Positions 1-6,113 of a DNA stretch of 8,125 nucleotides are shown piece by piece (position 1 is the stretch's first letter; each line of letters opens with the position of its first letter). Source of the stretch: Haemophilus parainfluenzae. Lineage in GTDB: Bacteria > Pseudomonadota > Gammaproteobacteria > Enterobacterales > Pasteurellaceae. The position numbers and the translations under genes were made by a program. The stretch lies in assembly GCA_018381425.1 (NCBI GenBank), contig JAGZRY010000061.1:1-8125 (forward strand), written 5' to 3'. The notes beneath the pieces were generated by a model, which made no database searches, was not told the DNA's origin, and saw only the letters and a program-made list of their open reading frames with translations.

Positions 1-462
1 CGCGACGGTAAAGATGTCTTAAACGGCAAAGTAGATCCAACAACAGAAGGTAAAGACGGCGATAAATACGTCAATACTGAAACTGGTGATGTCTTCGTTA
101 AGAATAACGACACATGGGACAAAGCAGGCAACATCAAAGGACCTAAGGGTGATAAAGGTGCAGAAGGTGCGCAAGGACCTAAAGGTGCGGATGGAGCTCA
201 AGGTTTACCAGGTCGTGACGGACGTGATGGTCGCGACGGTAAAGACGTATTGAACGGAAAAGTAGACCCAACAACAGAGGGTAAAGACGGTGATAAATAC
301 GTTAATACCGAAACAGGTGACGTCTTCGTTAAGAACAAGGACAATTGGGATAAAGCAGGCAACATCAAGGGACCTAAAGGTGATCAGGGTGCGCAAGGCC
401 TTCAAGGTGAGAAAGGTGAAACTGGTGCTCCTGGCGAAAAAGGTGACAAGGGAGATACTCCT
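1..462 (+). repeat. Two 231-bp (77-codon) tandem units in the adhesin
   Basis: Unit 1 is 1-231 and unit 2 is 232-462. In each, the first 51 codons encode a conserved module beginning RDGKDVLNGKVDPTTEGKDG, and the rest encodes Gly-X-Y triplets. By hand count the 51-codon blocks differ at 15 codons silently and at only 2 by amino acid (N/K and T/N). A third, diverged copy of the module lies at about 949-1080 (KDGKDGDTYIDANTGDVY), followed by its own Gly-X-Y run. The window starts exactly at a unit boundary phase, so more units may lie upstream. Confidence 0.9.
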
Positions 463-2169
463 GAAGTTACAACTGCTCGTGGAAAAGATGGCCACAGTAC
501 TGACATTACATTTACACTTCCTGGAGAAGAGCCTGTTGTAGCTAACATTAAAGATGGTAAAGATGGCCGTACACCAACAATTGACTTAAATGCATTAGCA
601 GAAGCAGCAAGAAGAGCAGCAGCAGGTGCTGTATCAGCTGCAAATCCACAACCTTCTACGTCAACAAGAAGTGCAAGACGAGCAAGAAGTGTAGGAGCTA
701 ATCCAGATGAGGTAACTCCATCAGCTCAACCAGCAACTACAGACTCAACAGGTTCACAACCGGCAACTACAGATTCAACAGCATCACAACCAGTAGATGG
801 TACTCGTATTACAGCATACTATGATAATAATGGTAACGGTAAATACGATCTAGGTGTGGATGAATTAATTGGTACAAGTGATATCTTGAATGGTACAAAT
901 GGACGTAATGGTACAGATGGAGCTTCTGGACATGATGGACGTAACGGTGCTGAATTACTAAGTGGAGCTACTGCACCAACTGCAAAAGATGGTAAAGATG
1001 GTGATACTTACATTGATGCTAACACAGGTGACGTTTACAAAAAAGAAGGCGGAAACTGGAATAAAAATGGTAACATCAAAGGACCTGAAGGTGAAAAAGG
1101 ATCAGATGGAGCCCAAGGTTCGCAAGGTATTCAAGGACCAAAAGGTGAAGACGGAGCTGTAGGACCTCAAGGACCAAAAGGTGAACAAGGTCCTCAAGGT
1201 GCTAAAGGTGAAACAGGTAAAGACGGCCTAACACCTACTGTAACCACTAAAGATGGTACCGATGGTACTCACACCGTCACGATTACTGCTGGTGATAAAA
1301 CATCCACATTTACCGTAAAAGATGGTGCGAAAGGTGAAAAAGGTGAAACTGGCTCTGCGGGTCAAAATGGTAAAGATGGTCTAACACCTACTGTAAGTAC
1401 TAAAGACAATAAAGATGGTACGTATACCGTGACGATTACTACTGGTGGTAATACATCCACATTTACCGTAAAAGATGGTAAAGACGGTAAAAACGGTACA
1501 TCAGGCTCTAACCCAGATGATGGCTTGAAATTTACTGGTAATAATGAAGTTGTGAATAACAATAAGCTTAATAGCAAAGTTATGATCAAAGGCGAAGGTG
1601 TTTCTAAAGTGAAATCAGAAACATTCAAATCAGCTAAAGGTAATATCAATGTGAAGGCAGATGGTAAAGCAACTTTAGAAATGCAGTTAGCCAAAGATAT
1701 CGATCTTGGTAACGACGGTTCCGTCATTACTGGTAATACCGTTGTCAATAACGATGGTATTACAATAAATAATGCGGATCCAAACAAAACTGTTTCTGTA
1801 ACTGAAAACGGCTTGAATAACGGTGGTAATAGAATTATTAACGTTGCTCCAGGTGTCAAAGGCACAGATGCAGTGAATGTGAACCAATTAAGAGGTGCGG
1901 TCAATAATATTCATAATGATATGAATAAAATGGATAAAAGACTCAGCGCGGGTATTGCAGGCGCAATGTCCTCAGCTAACTTATATCAAGCCACCTCTTC
2001 AGGTAAATCTATGCTTTCAGCTGGCGCTGGTACGTATAGAGGAGAAAGCGCAGTTGCAGTAGGTTACTCTCGCTTATCAGATAATGGTAAATTTGGGGTA
2101 AGATTCTCCGCGAATACAAACTCTCGTGGAGATGCAGGTGCTGCAGCAAGTGTTGGTTACCAATGGTAA
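1..2169 (+). CDS. Trimeric autotransporter adhesin with collagen-like repeats, C-terminal part (5' end outside window)
   Basis: The frame is open from base 1 to the TAA at 2167-2169, giving 722 residues with no start in view. An internal TTG at 250 is not a credible start because it lies inside a repeat. Residue numbers are from base 1. Gly-X-Y runs lie at about 47-82 (12 triplets), 124-153 (10), 298-318 (7), 361-411 (17) and 442-462 (7), rich in KGE/KGD-type triplets that stabilise bacterial collagens. Between them are an Ala-rich segment (195-216), a basic linker (223-231), a Thr/Ser/Pro/Gln repeat (244-263) and an acidic DNNGNG...DE loop (275-288). Residues 509-600 resemble the GIN-like head region of Hia/Hsf adhesins, 606-630 form the neck (ending TDAVNVNQL), and 631-650 a short coiled coil. 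Residues 650-722 are the YadA-type beta-barrel anchor (RLSAGIAGAMSSANLYQ ... SVGYQW). It should form an outer-membrane homotrimer that exports its own passenger. The family is certain; the ligand is unknown. Confidence 0.93.
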   Translation, partial: RDGKDVLNGKVDPTTEGKDGDKYVNTETGDVFVKNNDTWDKAGNIKGPKGDKGAEGAQGPKGADGAQGLPGRDGRDGRDGKDVLNGKVDPTTEGKDGDKYVNTETGDVFVKNKDNWDKAGNIKGPKGDQGAQGLQGEKGETGAPGEKGDKGDTPEVTTARGKDGHSTDITFTLPGEEPVVANIKDGKDGRTPTIDLNALAEAARRAAAGAVSAANPQPSTSTRSARRARSVGANPDEVTPSAQPATTDSTGSQPATTDSTASQPVDGTRITAYYDNNGNGKYDLGVDELIGTSDILNGTNGRNGTDGASGHDGRNGAELLSGATAPTAKDGKDGDTYIDANTGDVYKKEGGNWNKNGNIKGPEGEKGSDGAQGSQGIQGPKGEDGAVGPQGPKGEQGPQGAKGETGKDGLTPTVTTKDGTDGTHTVTITAGDKTSTFTVKDGAKGEKGETGSAGQNGKDGLTPTVSTKDNKDGTYTVTITTGGNTSTFTVKDGKDGKNGTSGSNPDDGLKFTGNNEVVNNNKLNSKVMIKGEGVSKVKSETFKSAKGNINVKADGKATLEMQLAKDIDLGNDGSVITGNTVVNNDGITINNADPNKTVSVTENGLNNGGNRIINVAPGVKGTDAVNVNQLRGAVNNIHNDMNKMDKRLSAGIAGAMSSANLYQATSSGKSMLSAGAGTYRGESAVAVGYSRLSDNGKFGVRFSANTNSRGDAGAAASVGYQW
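730..789 (+). repeat. 30-bp tandem repeat (PATTDSTGSQ / PATTDSTASQ)
   Basis: Two adjacent ten-codon units, 730-759 and 760-789, encode PATTDSTGSQ and PATTDSTASQ within the adhesin. The Thr/Ser/Pro/Gln-rich composition suggests a flexible linker between the basic segment and the acidic loop module. Confidence 0.85.
1219..1506 (+). repeat. 153-bp-period module repeat in the adhesin
   Basis: Unit 1 begins at 1219 and unit 2 at 1372, each starting KDGLTPTV. The first 36 residues match at 29 positions, ending TSTFTVKDG in both. A short Gly-X-Y run (1324-1386) bridges them. A more distant relative is at about 454-579 (TPEVTTARGKDGHSTDITF ... NIKDGKDG). The module alternates beta-type sequence (TVTIT, TFTV) with collagen-like spacers. 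Confidence 0.85.
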
Positions 2170-2196
2170 TCTAGCTTTTACCAAAAAAGCCTAATT

Positions 2197-2223
2197 ATAA
2201 ACCGCACTTTAAGTGCGGTTTAT
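2197..2223 (+). terminator. Adhesin terminator built from paired uptake signals
   Basis: A perfect 13-bp dyad centred on base 2210 lies 27 bases after the adhesin stop. Its arms contain ACCGCACTT (2201-2209) and AAGTGCGGT (2211-2219), two exact Hin-type DNA uptake signals in opposite orientation. A short T-rich run (TTTATTTAT) follows. Inverted uptake-signal pairs serving as terminators are well known in Haemophilus. Confidence 0.85.
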
Positions 2224-2250
2224 TTATGGCGATAATTTATTTCGATAATA

Positions 2251-2276
2251 AAAAAACCGGCATCAGCCGGTTTTTT
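2251..2276. terminator. Bidirectional intrinsic terminator
   Basis: An 11-bp stem (2251-2261 with 2266-2276) has a four-base loop. The stem is AAAAAACCGGC/GCCGGTTTTTT, so a T-run follows the GC stem whichever strand is read. On the minus strand it begins 4 bases after the stop codon of the transposase/YdcH chimera at 2281, making it that gene's terminator. On the plus strand it backs up the adhesin terminator. Confidence 0.85.
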
Positions 2277-2280
2277 CTTA

Positions 2281-2571
2281 CTATTCTTGTGATTTTTTCT
2301 TTAGGTATTCATAAAGCTCATCTTTAATCCGTAATTTTTCTTTTTTCAAAGCCTCAATTTCCATATGAGTGGCGAGCTGAATGTTTTCCTGCATATTCTT
2401 AATTTCATGATCTAATTCGTTATGCTTTTCAAAAAACCGTTTCAACCATGTCCCGACTAGGGCGTTGGAAGGAATATTGTAAAAACGAGCTACTTTTCTG
2501 ATACTCATTTTTCGATTCAAAATAGGTTGAAGAGCCTGTAATTTAAATTCGATTGTGTAGTGTTTACCCAT
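2281..2571 (-). CDS. Chimeric protein: IS3-family OrfA N-terminus fused to YdcH/DUF465 C-terminus
   Basis: 96 residues, ATG at 2571-2569, TAA at 2283-2281. Residues 1-45 (MGKHYTIEFKLQALQPILNR, then SIRKVARFYNIPSNALVGTW and LKR) look like the N-terminal helix-turn-helix of IS3/IS150-type OrfA transposases. Residues 46-96 do not continue as OrfA. They contain FEKHNELDHEIKN and EIEALKKEKLRIKDEL, which match the remembered pattern of the small alpha-helical YdcH family (E. coli YdcH has LFDKHNKLDHEI and MKKQKLQLKDEM). YdcH is normally about 70-75 residues and has about 20 residues before this point, so its N-terminus is missing. A ribosome-binding sequence GAGGTG (complement of 2583-2588) lies 11 bases before the ATG and comes from the insertion sequence. 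No terminator separates it from mnmC 73 bases upstream, so read-through is likely. Function is unknown; it could be a neutral remnant or a small DNA-binding coiled-coil protein. Confidence 0.75.
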   Translation of the reverse strand: MGKHYTIEFKLQALQPILNRKMSIRKVARFYNIPSNALVGTWLKRFFEKHNELDHEIKNMQENIQLATHMEIEALKKEKLRIKDELYEYLKKKSQE

Positions 2572-2629
2572 AAAAAAATCTGCACCTCAATTGTTGGTTT
2601 GTTGAGTCCAACTTTTGGGGGCAGAGTAT
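2434..2629 (-). mobile_element. Remnant of an IS3/IS150-group insertion sequence (left end plus start of orfA)
   Basis: Read on the minus strand, TGCCCCCAAAAGTTGGACTC begins at about 2623 and resembles the left terminal repeat of IS150-group elements. It is followed by a short leader, a GAGGTG ribosome-binding site and the first 45 codons of orfA. The rest of orfA, all of orfB and the right terminal repeat are absent; the sequence passes in frame into YdcH-like coding sequence near 2434-2439. The outer boundary is uncertain by several bases (2623-2629). An uptake signal at 2634-2642 lies just outside it. Confidence 0.65.
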
Positions 2630-2633
2630 TTTG

Positions 2634-2642
2634 ACCGCACTT
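2634..2642 (-). repeat. DNA uptake signal sequence (Hin type)
   Basis: ACCGCACTT on the plus strand is an exact core uptake signal. It sits between the mnmC stop codon and the insertion sequence end, and has no inverted partner, so it is not part of a hairpin terminator. Confidence 0.9.
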
Positions 2643-2644
2643 TT

Positions 2645-4654
2645 TTATTTCACCTCCGCACCTTTCAACCAGCGTCTGACCCAACTGCGGTTTGGCATTA
2701 AGTTATGAATCAGATCTTCGCTCATCGGTAAGGGCTCGCCATAAATTAAGGAAGCCAGTGTATCACCTAAAAACGGCGCAGAAGTTAATCCTCGTGAACC
2801 TAATGCACCGATTAAATAGAGATTAGGGTAGTTTTCAGCTTGTTCTATTGGCTGTTTACGGCGTCGCAAATTAAACAAATTTTGATATTGTGTTTGCTGA
2901 GCAGAAAAATGAGGAACAGCGCCCATCATTGGCGTAAGATCACGTACCGAACAACGTACACCGATTCGAGCAAGATTACCCGATGTATCTACTTCTTTTG
3001 TCCACTCTTCAGGTATATTTTGCTGAATTTTTTGTTGGTTTTCTTGTTGTTCAGTTAGGTTAAATTCACGAGTCGCATTATCACGAACATGACTTGCACC
3101 AATACAATGACAGGCTTTCGTTTGATCGACTGGCGTCAGGTAGCCGTCATAGCACAACACGGTTTTGAGTTTAAGTAAATTTTCCGATGTCGGAATTTGG
3201 CTCACTTGTCCGCGAACTGGGTAGAGTGGCAGTTTTTGCGTTTGTTCAAACTCAGTGAGTTTATGCCCGTTTGCTAAAACAACCACTTCATGGCAGAAAG
3301 TTTCATTTTCAGCTGTGGTGATTTGCCAACCATTTTCTGTTTGAGAAAGTGCGGTTACTTTTTGTGATGTTTTAATCTGGACACCTTGTTTCTCTAAAAA
3401 GGCAAAAGCATGCTGAACTAACTGACGTGGTGCAAGCCAAGCACCTTGAGGGATAAAACCGCCACCAAAAGGTAACGGCAAACCTACTTTTTCGCTTAAT
3501 TCAGTTTGACTTAATGACTGATATAAATCAGAAGGCAAATTCAGCTCAGCGATTTTATTTAATTTACTTTCTGTTTTGTCATTGTAAGAACAAAGCGCTA
3601 CACCACAGAACTCATGTTCAAATTCGATTTGTTGTTGAATTGCCCATTGTAGGAATTGATGGCCATAGGCAAAAGCATGAATATAAAAACGAATATTGCG
3701 TTCGTTATCATCGCTCAGTTGTGGATAAAAAGCCCCTTGTTTATTGCCGGATGCATTGAGGGCAGTTTGCTCATCTTCGCAATAAATTGTGATTTTAGCC
3801 CCGCGTTTAACCAATGAAATGGCTGTACAAAGCGAAGCAATTCCACCACCAATAATGGCAATATCTTGTTCTTTGAGATTGGCGGGCTGACTATGAAACC
3901 AGGGCATAGAAAGTGCGGTCGGTTTTTCATGAATTTTTTGACCAGAAAGACATTCCCGTTTTTTACCAAAGCCTTTGCGTTTCTTAATATTAAAGCCTGC
4001 ATTTTCTAAGCCTTTTCTAACCGCACTTGCCGCAGTGAAGGTCGCAAAGGTACCTTGTAGCTTGGTAAAACGAAACATTTGCTGATAAAGCTGCTCATTC
4101 CACATGTCGGGGTTTTTACTCGGTGCAAAACCATCTAAAAACCAAGCATTAATTTTACCATTCATATAATCGCCAAGTTGTGGCAGATTTTCAGCGACAT
4201 CGCCAAACCAAAGATCTAACGTGGTTTCATCAAAATGAAAACGATAGCAACCTTGAATAGGATTAAGCCAATGCTGTTGCAAATGCAGAGCAAGACGAGA
4301 AAATTGCGGATAGGCTAAATGGGCTTGTCGTAATGCATCAAGTGGCAAAGGGTATTTTTCAAAAGAGATAAAATAAAGGCGTTTTAAAGGCGAATCTGGA
4401 TATTTCTGGCGAAATTCAAGGAATAGCGTGGTCACCGCAAAGAAATTTAATCCTGTGCCAAATCCCGTTTCAGCAATAACAAAGTGGGCTTCTTGGTAAT
4501 GAACCCAACGTTCCCACAACTGATTACCTTCTAAAAACACATAGTGGGTTTCCGCTAAACCATCTTGATTAGAAAAATACACATCATCAAATTTATCCGA
4601 AACAGGCGTATTCTCTTGGTTAAAATGAATTTTTGCGTGCTGAATGGTGAACAT
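2645..4654 (-). CDS. mnmC: Bifunctional tRNA 5-methylaminomethyl-2-thiouridine biosynthesis protein MnmC
   Basis: 669 residues, close to the 668 of E. coli MnmC. The FAD-dependent domain converts cmnm5(s2)U34 in certain tRNAs to nm5(s2)U, and the SAM-dependent domain methylates it to mnm5(s2)U, tuning wobble decoding in the cytoplasm. The N-terminal methyltransferase (about 1-240) shows the SAM-binding GFGTGLNF at 64-71 and the catalytic-type DGFAPSKNP at 173-181. The C-terminal oxidoreductase starts with [10 protein letters not shown] (264-273), a Rossmann dinucleotide-binding motif, and ends with [16 protein letters not shown] near the C-terminus, typical of the DAO fold. The ATG at 4654 is preceded by AAGGGC at a normal distance and gives the expected N-terminus. 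It is divergent from fabB. Three uptake signals lie inside the coding sequence, two encoding Thr-Ala-Leu-Ser. It appears intact. Confidence 0.96.
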   Translation of the reverse strand: MFTIQHAKIHFNQENTPVSDKFDDVYFSNQDGLAETHYVFLEGNQLWERWVHYQEAHFVIAETGFGTGLNFFAVTTLFLEFRQKYPDSPLKRLYFISFEKYPLPLDALRQAHLAYPQFSRLALHLQQHWLNPIQGCYRFHFDETTLDLWFGDVAENLPQLGDYMNGKINAWFLDGFAPSKNPDMWNEQLYQQMFRFTKLQGTFATFTAASAVRKGLENAGFNIKKRKGFGKKRECLSGQKIHEKPTALSMPWFHSQPANLKEQDIAIIGGGIASLCTAISLVKRGAKITIYCEDEQTALNASGNKQGAFYPQLSDDNERNIRFYIHAFAYGHQFLQWAIQQQIEFEHEFCGVALCSYNDKTESKLNKIAELNLPSDLYQSLSQTELSEKVGLPLPFGGGFIPQGAWLAPRQLVQHAFAFLEKQGVQIKTSQKVTALSQTENGWQITTAENETFCHEVVVLANGHKLTEFEQTQKLPLYPVRGQVSQIPTSENLLKLKTVLCYDGYLTPVDQTKACHCIGASHVRDNATREFNLTEQQENQQKIQQNIPEEWTKEVDTSGNLARIGVRCSVRDLTPMMGAVPHFSAQQTQYQNLFNLRRRKQPIEQAENYPNLYLIGALGSRGLTSAPFLGDTLASLIYGEPLPMSEDLIHNLMPNRSWVRRWLKGAEVK
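3347..3355 (+). repeat. DNA uptake signal inside mnmC
   Basis: Exact AAGTGCGGT core. On the coding (minus) strand it is read ACC-GCA-CTT and encodes Thr-Ala-Leu in the oxidoreductase domain (context KVTALSQ). Confidence 0.9.
3911..3919 (+). repeat. DNA uptake signal inside mnmC
   Basis: Exact AAGTGCGGT core, in the same frame as the copy at 3347-3355, again encoding Thr-Ala-Leu (context PTALSMP). It lies in the linker between the methyltransferase and oxidoreductase domains of MnmC. Confidence 0.9.
4020..4028 (-). repeat. DNA uptake signal inside mnmC
   Basis: Exact ACCGCACTT on the plus strand, in the opposite orientation to the other two mnmC copies. It encodes part of ASAVRKG at about residues 208-214 of the methyltransferase domain. 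Confidence 0.9.
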
Positions 4655-4688
4655 GTGTTAGCCCTTTTTTGCCTTATCAAATTCTTTT

Positions 4689-4718
4689 ATAATAGCACGG
4701 AAATTTTGAGTCGGTTAA
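4689..4718 (-). promoter_or_regulatory. Candidate mnmC promoter
   Basis: On the minus strand TTAACC (4718-4713) and TATTAT (4694-4689) are separated by 18 bases. They match the -35 and -10 consensus at 4 and 5 of 6 positions. Transcription would begin near 4682, about 28 bases before the mnmC ATG. This is sequence resemblance only. Confidence 0.45.
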
Positions 4719-4723
4719 AACTT

Positions 4724-4740
4724 AACTGGTCGAACAAATG
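4724..4740 (+). promoter_or_regulatory. FadR-like binding site upstream of fabB
   Basis: AACTGGTCGAACAAATG has a perfect left half of the FadR operator (AACTGGTC, consensus AACTGGTCnGACnnGTT as I recall it) and a partly matching right half. It lies just upstream of the candidate fabB -35, centred near -48 of the likely start, where an activator would be expected. In E. coli FadR activates fabB. It also lies upstream of the divergent mnmC promoter. Confidence 0.45.
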
Positions 4741-4745
4741 AATTA

Positions 4746-4773
4746 TTGCTTGCAATATTTTCATTTCATAGTA
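4746..4773 (+). promoter_or_regulatory. Candidate fabB promoter (weak)
   Basis: TTGCTT (4746-4751) and CATAGT (4768-4773), 16 bases apart, are the best pair I can see upstream of fabB, but each match is poor (3/6 and 4/6). A weak promoter needing an activator would fit the FadR-like site just upstream. Transcription would begin near 4780. Confidence 0.3.
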
Positions 4774-4783
4774 AATTGCGTTC

Positions 4784-4801
4784 AGCTAACAACTGTAAGT
4801 T
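4784..4801 (+). promoter_or_regulatory. FabR-like operator in the fabB leader
   Basis: AGCTAACAACTGTAAGTT matches the FabR palindrome AGCGTACA-N2-TGTACGCT (from memory) at 12 of 16 defined positions, keeping the central ACA-N2-TGTA. It is the core of a longer imperfect dyad, 4781-4804, with 9 of 12 pairs. It overlaps or closely follows the likely transcription start, 36 bases before the fabB ATG, suiting a repressor. FabR represses fabA and fabB in E. coli in response to membrane unsaturation. Confidence 0.5.
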
Positions 4802-4836
4802 GAATTAAATTTCCCCTAACTCATAAGGAATAAAGA

Positions 4837-6057
4837 ATGAAAAGAGCTGTAATTACTGGTTTTGGTATTATTTCAAGTATCGGTAACAACAAAGAAGAAG
4901 TTTTGGCTTCATTAAAAGCAGGTAAATCTGGTATTGAAGTCGTGCCTGAGTTTATTGAAATGAAAATGCGTAGCCATGTTGCCGGCACAATCAAACTTGA
5001 TCCAAGCGAGCATATCGATCGTAAAGTGTATCGTTTTATGGGTGATGCGGCAGCTTATGCATACCTTTCTATGCGTGAAGCGATTGAAGATTCAGGTTTA
5101 ACAGAAGATCAAGTTTCAAATGACCGTACAGGTCTGGTAATCGGTGCAGGTACTGGTTCAGCACATAACCAATTAGTGGCTTGTGATGCAGTGCGTGGTC
5201 CACGCGGTGTGAAAGCAATTGGTCCTTATGCAGTAACTAAAACCATGGCTTCAAGTGTGTCAGCTTGTTTAGCAACCCCTTACAAAATCCGTGGTGTGAA
5301 CTACTCAATCAGCTCTGCTTGCGCAACGTCTGCACACTGTATCGGTCACGCAGTTGAATTAATCCAATTAGGTAAACAAGATGTGGTTTTCGCTGGTGGT
5401 GCGGAAGAATTATCTTGGGAATGTGCAACTGAATTCGATGCAATGGGTGCGGTTTCAACTAAATACAATGATACCCCAGAAAAAGCGTCTCGTGCTTACG
5501 ATGCAGACCGTGATGGTTTCGTTATCGCTGGTGGTGGCGCTGTTGTAGTGGTTGAAGAATTAGAACACGCATTAGCACGTGGCGCAAAAATCTACGCAGA
5601 AATCGTGGGCTATGGTGCAACCTCTGATGGTTACGACATGGTAGCGCCAAGTGGTGAAGGTGCAGAGCGTTGTATGAAACAAGCAATGGCAACGGTAGAT
5701 ACCCCAATTGATTACATCAACGTACACGGTACATCAACACCAGTTGGTGACGTGAAAGAATTAGGTGCGATCAAAAATGTATTTGGTGACAAAATTCCAG
5801 CGATTTCCTCAACCAAATCAATGACTGGTCACTCTTTAGGTGCAGCAGGTGCACACGAAGCAATCTATACCTTATTAATGCTACACAATGACTTCATTGC
5901 ACCAAGCATTAATATTGAAAAATTAGACGAAGCGGCAGAAGGCTGCAACATCGTGACTGAAACAAAAGAAAATGCAGGCTTACAAACTGTCATGTCAAAC
6001 AGCTTTGGTTTCGGTGGTACAAACGCGACTTTAGTGTTCAAACGCTATAACGGCTAA
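4837..6057 (+). CDS. fabB: Beta-ketoacyl-ACP synthase I (FabB)
   Basis: 406 residues, the same length as E. coli FabB. It catalyses the Claisen condensation of malonyl-ACP with acyl-ACP in type II fatty acid synthesis and is needed to elongate the cis-3-decenoyl intermediate toward unsaturated fatty acids. The thiolase-fold active site is complete: nucleophile Cys162 in [12 protein letters not shown], His297 in INVHGTSTP, Lys327 in SSTKSMTGH and His332 in [10 protein letters not shown], one less than the E. coli numbering. The C-terminal [13 protein letters not shown] glycine-rich motif is present. AAGGAA (4825-4830) precedes the ATG by 6 bases. The leader carries FadR-like and FabR-like sites, and a terminator of paired uptake signals follows the stop. 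The coding sequence contains no uptake signal. mnmC is its divergent neighbour. Confidence 0.97.
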   Translation: MKRAVITGFGIISSIGNNKEEVLASLKAGKSGIEVVPEFIEMKMRSHVAGTIKLDPSEHIDRKVYRFMGDAAAYAYLSMREAIEDSGLTEDQVSNDRTGLVIGAGTGSAHNQLVACDAVRGPRGVKAIGPYAVTKTMASSVSACLATPYKIRGVNYSISSACATSAHCIGHAVELIQLGKQDVVFAGGAEELSWECATEFDAMGAVSTKYNDTPEKASRAYDADRDGFVIAGGGAVVVVEELEHALARGAKIYAEIVGYGATSDGYDMVAPSGEGAERCMKQAMATVDTPIDYINVHGTSTPVGDVKELGAIKNVFGDKIPAISSTKSMTGHSLGAAGAHEAIYTLLMLHNDFIAPSINIEKLDEAAEGCNIVTETKENAGLQTVMSNSFGFGGTNATLVFKRYNG

Positions 6058-6077
6058 TTAAAAATCTCTTAAAATTT

Positions 6078-6113
6078 AACCGCACTTTGGATCTTCCAAG
6101 TGCGGTTTTTTCT
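6078..6113 (+). terminator. fabB terminator built from paired uptake signals
   Basis: The arms AACCGCACTT (6078-6087) and AAGTGCGGTT (6098-6107) form a perfect 10-bp stem, containing exact uptake signals at 6079-6087 and 6098-6106 in opposite orientation. The loop adds TGG/CCA pairing with a one-base bulge. The T-run TTTTTTCTT follows directly. It begins 20 bases after the fabB stop. Confidence 0.92.

Noticed and set aside
250..252. TTG at 250 as the start of the adhesin gene
   Set aside because: The same frame is open upstream to base 1 and encodes a matching repeat unit, so the true start lies outside the window.
205..495. Minus-strand frame of 96 codons within the first adhesin repeats
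   Set aside because: It duplicates in the two repeat units exactly as expected for a shadow frame, with Phe/Val/Thr-rich nonsense composition.
1894..1902. Uptake signal in the adhesin (AGGTGCGGT)
   Set aside because: It has one mismatch to the core and is explained by the Gly-Ala-Val codons; not counted as a real signal.
1362..1904. Long open frame of 180 codons on the minus strand opposite the adhesin
   Set aside because: It is antisense to a clear YadA-type coding region, is an artefact of its repetitive Gly/Lys/Asp codon use, and has no recognisable family or ribosome-binding site.
1..2169. Simple-sequence repeat for phase variation in the adhesin
   Set aside because: No tetranucleotide or long homopolymer tract is present in the visible part; such a tract could exist upstream but cannot be claimed.
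3715..4002. Minus-strand frame of 95 codons inside mnmC
   Set aside because: It overlaps intact mnmC in another frame, which has full domain motifs through this stretch; no frameshift is indicated.
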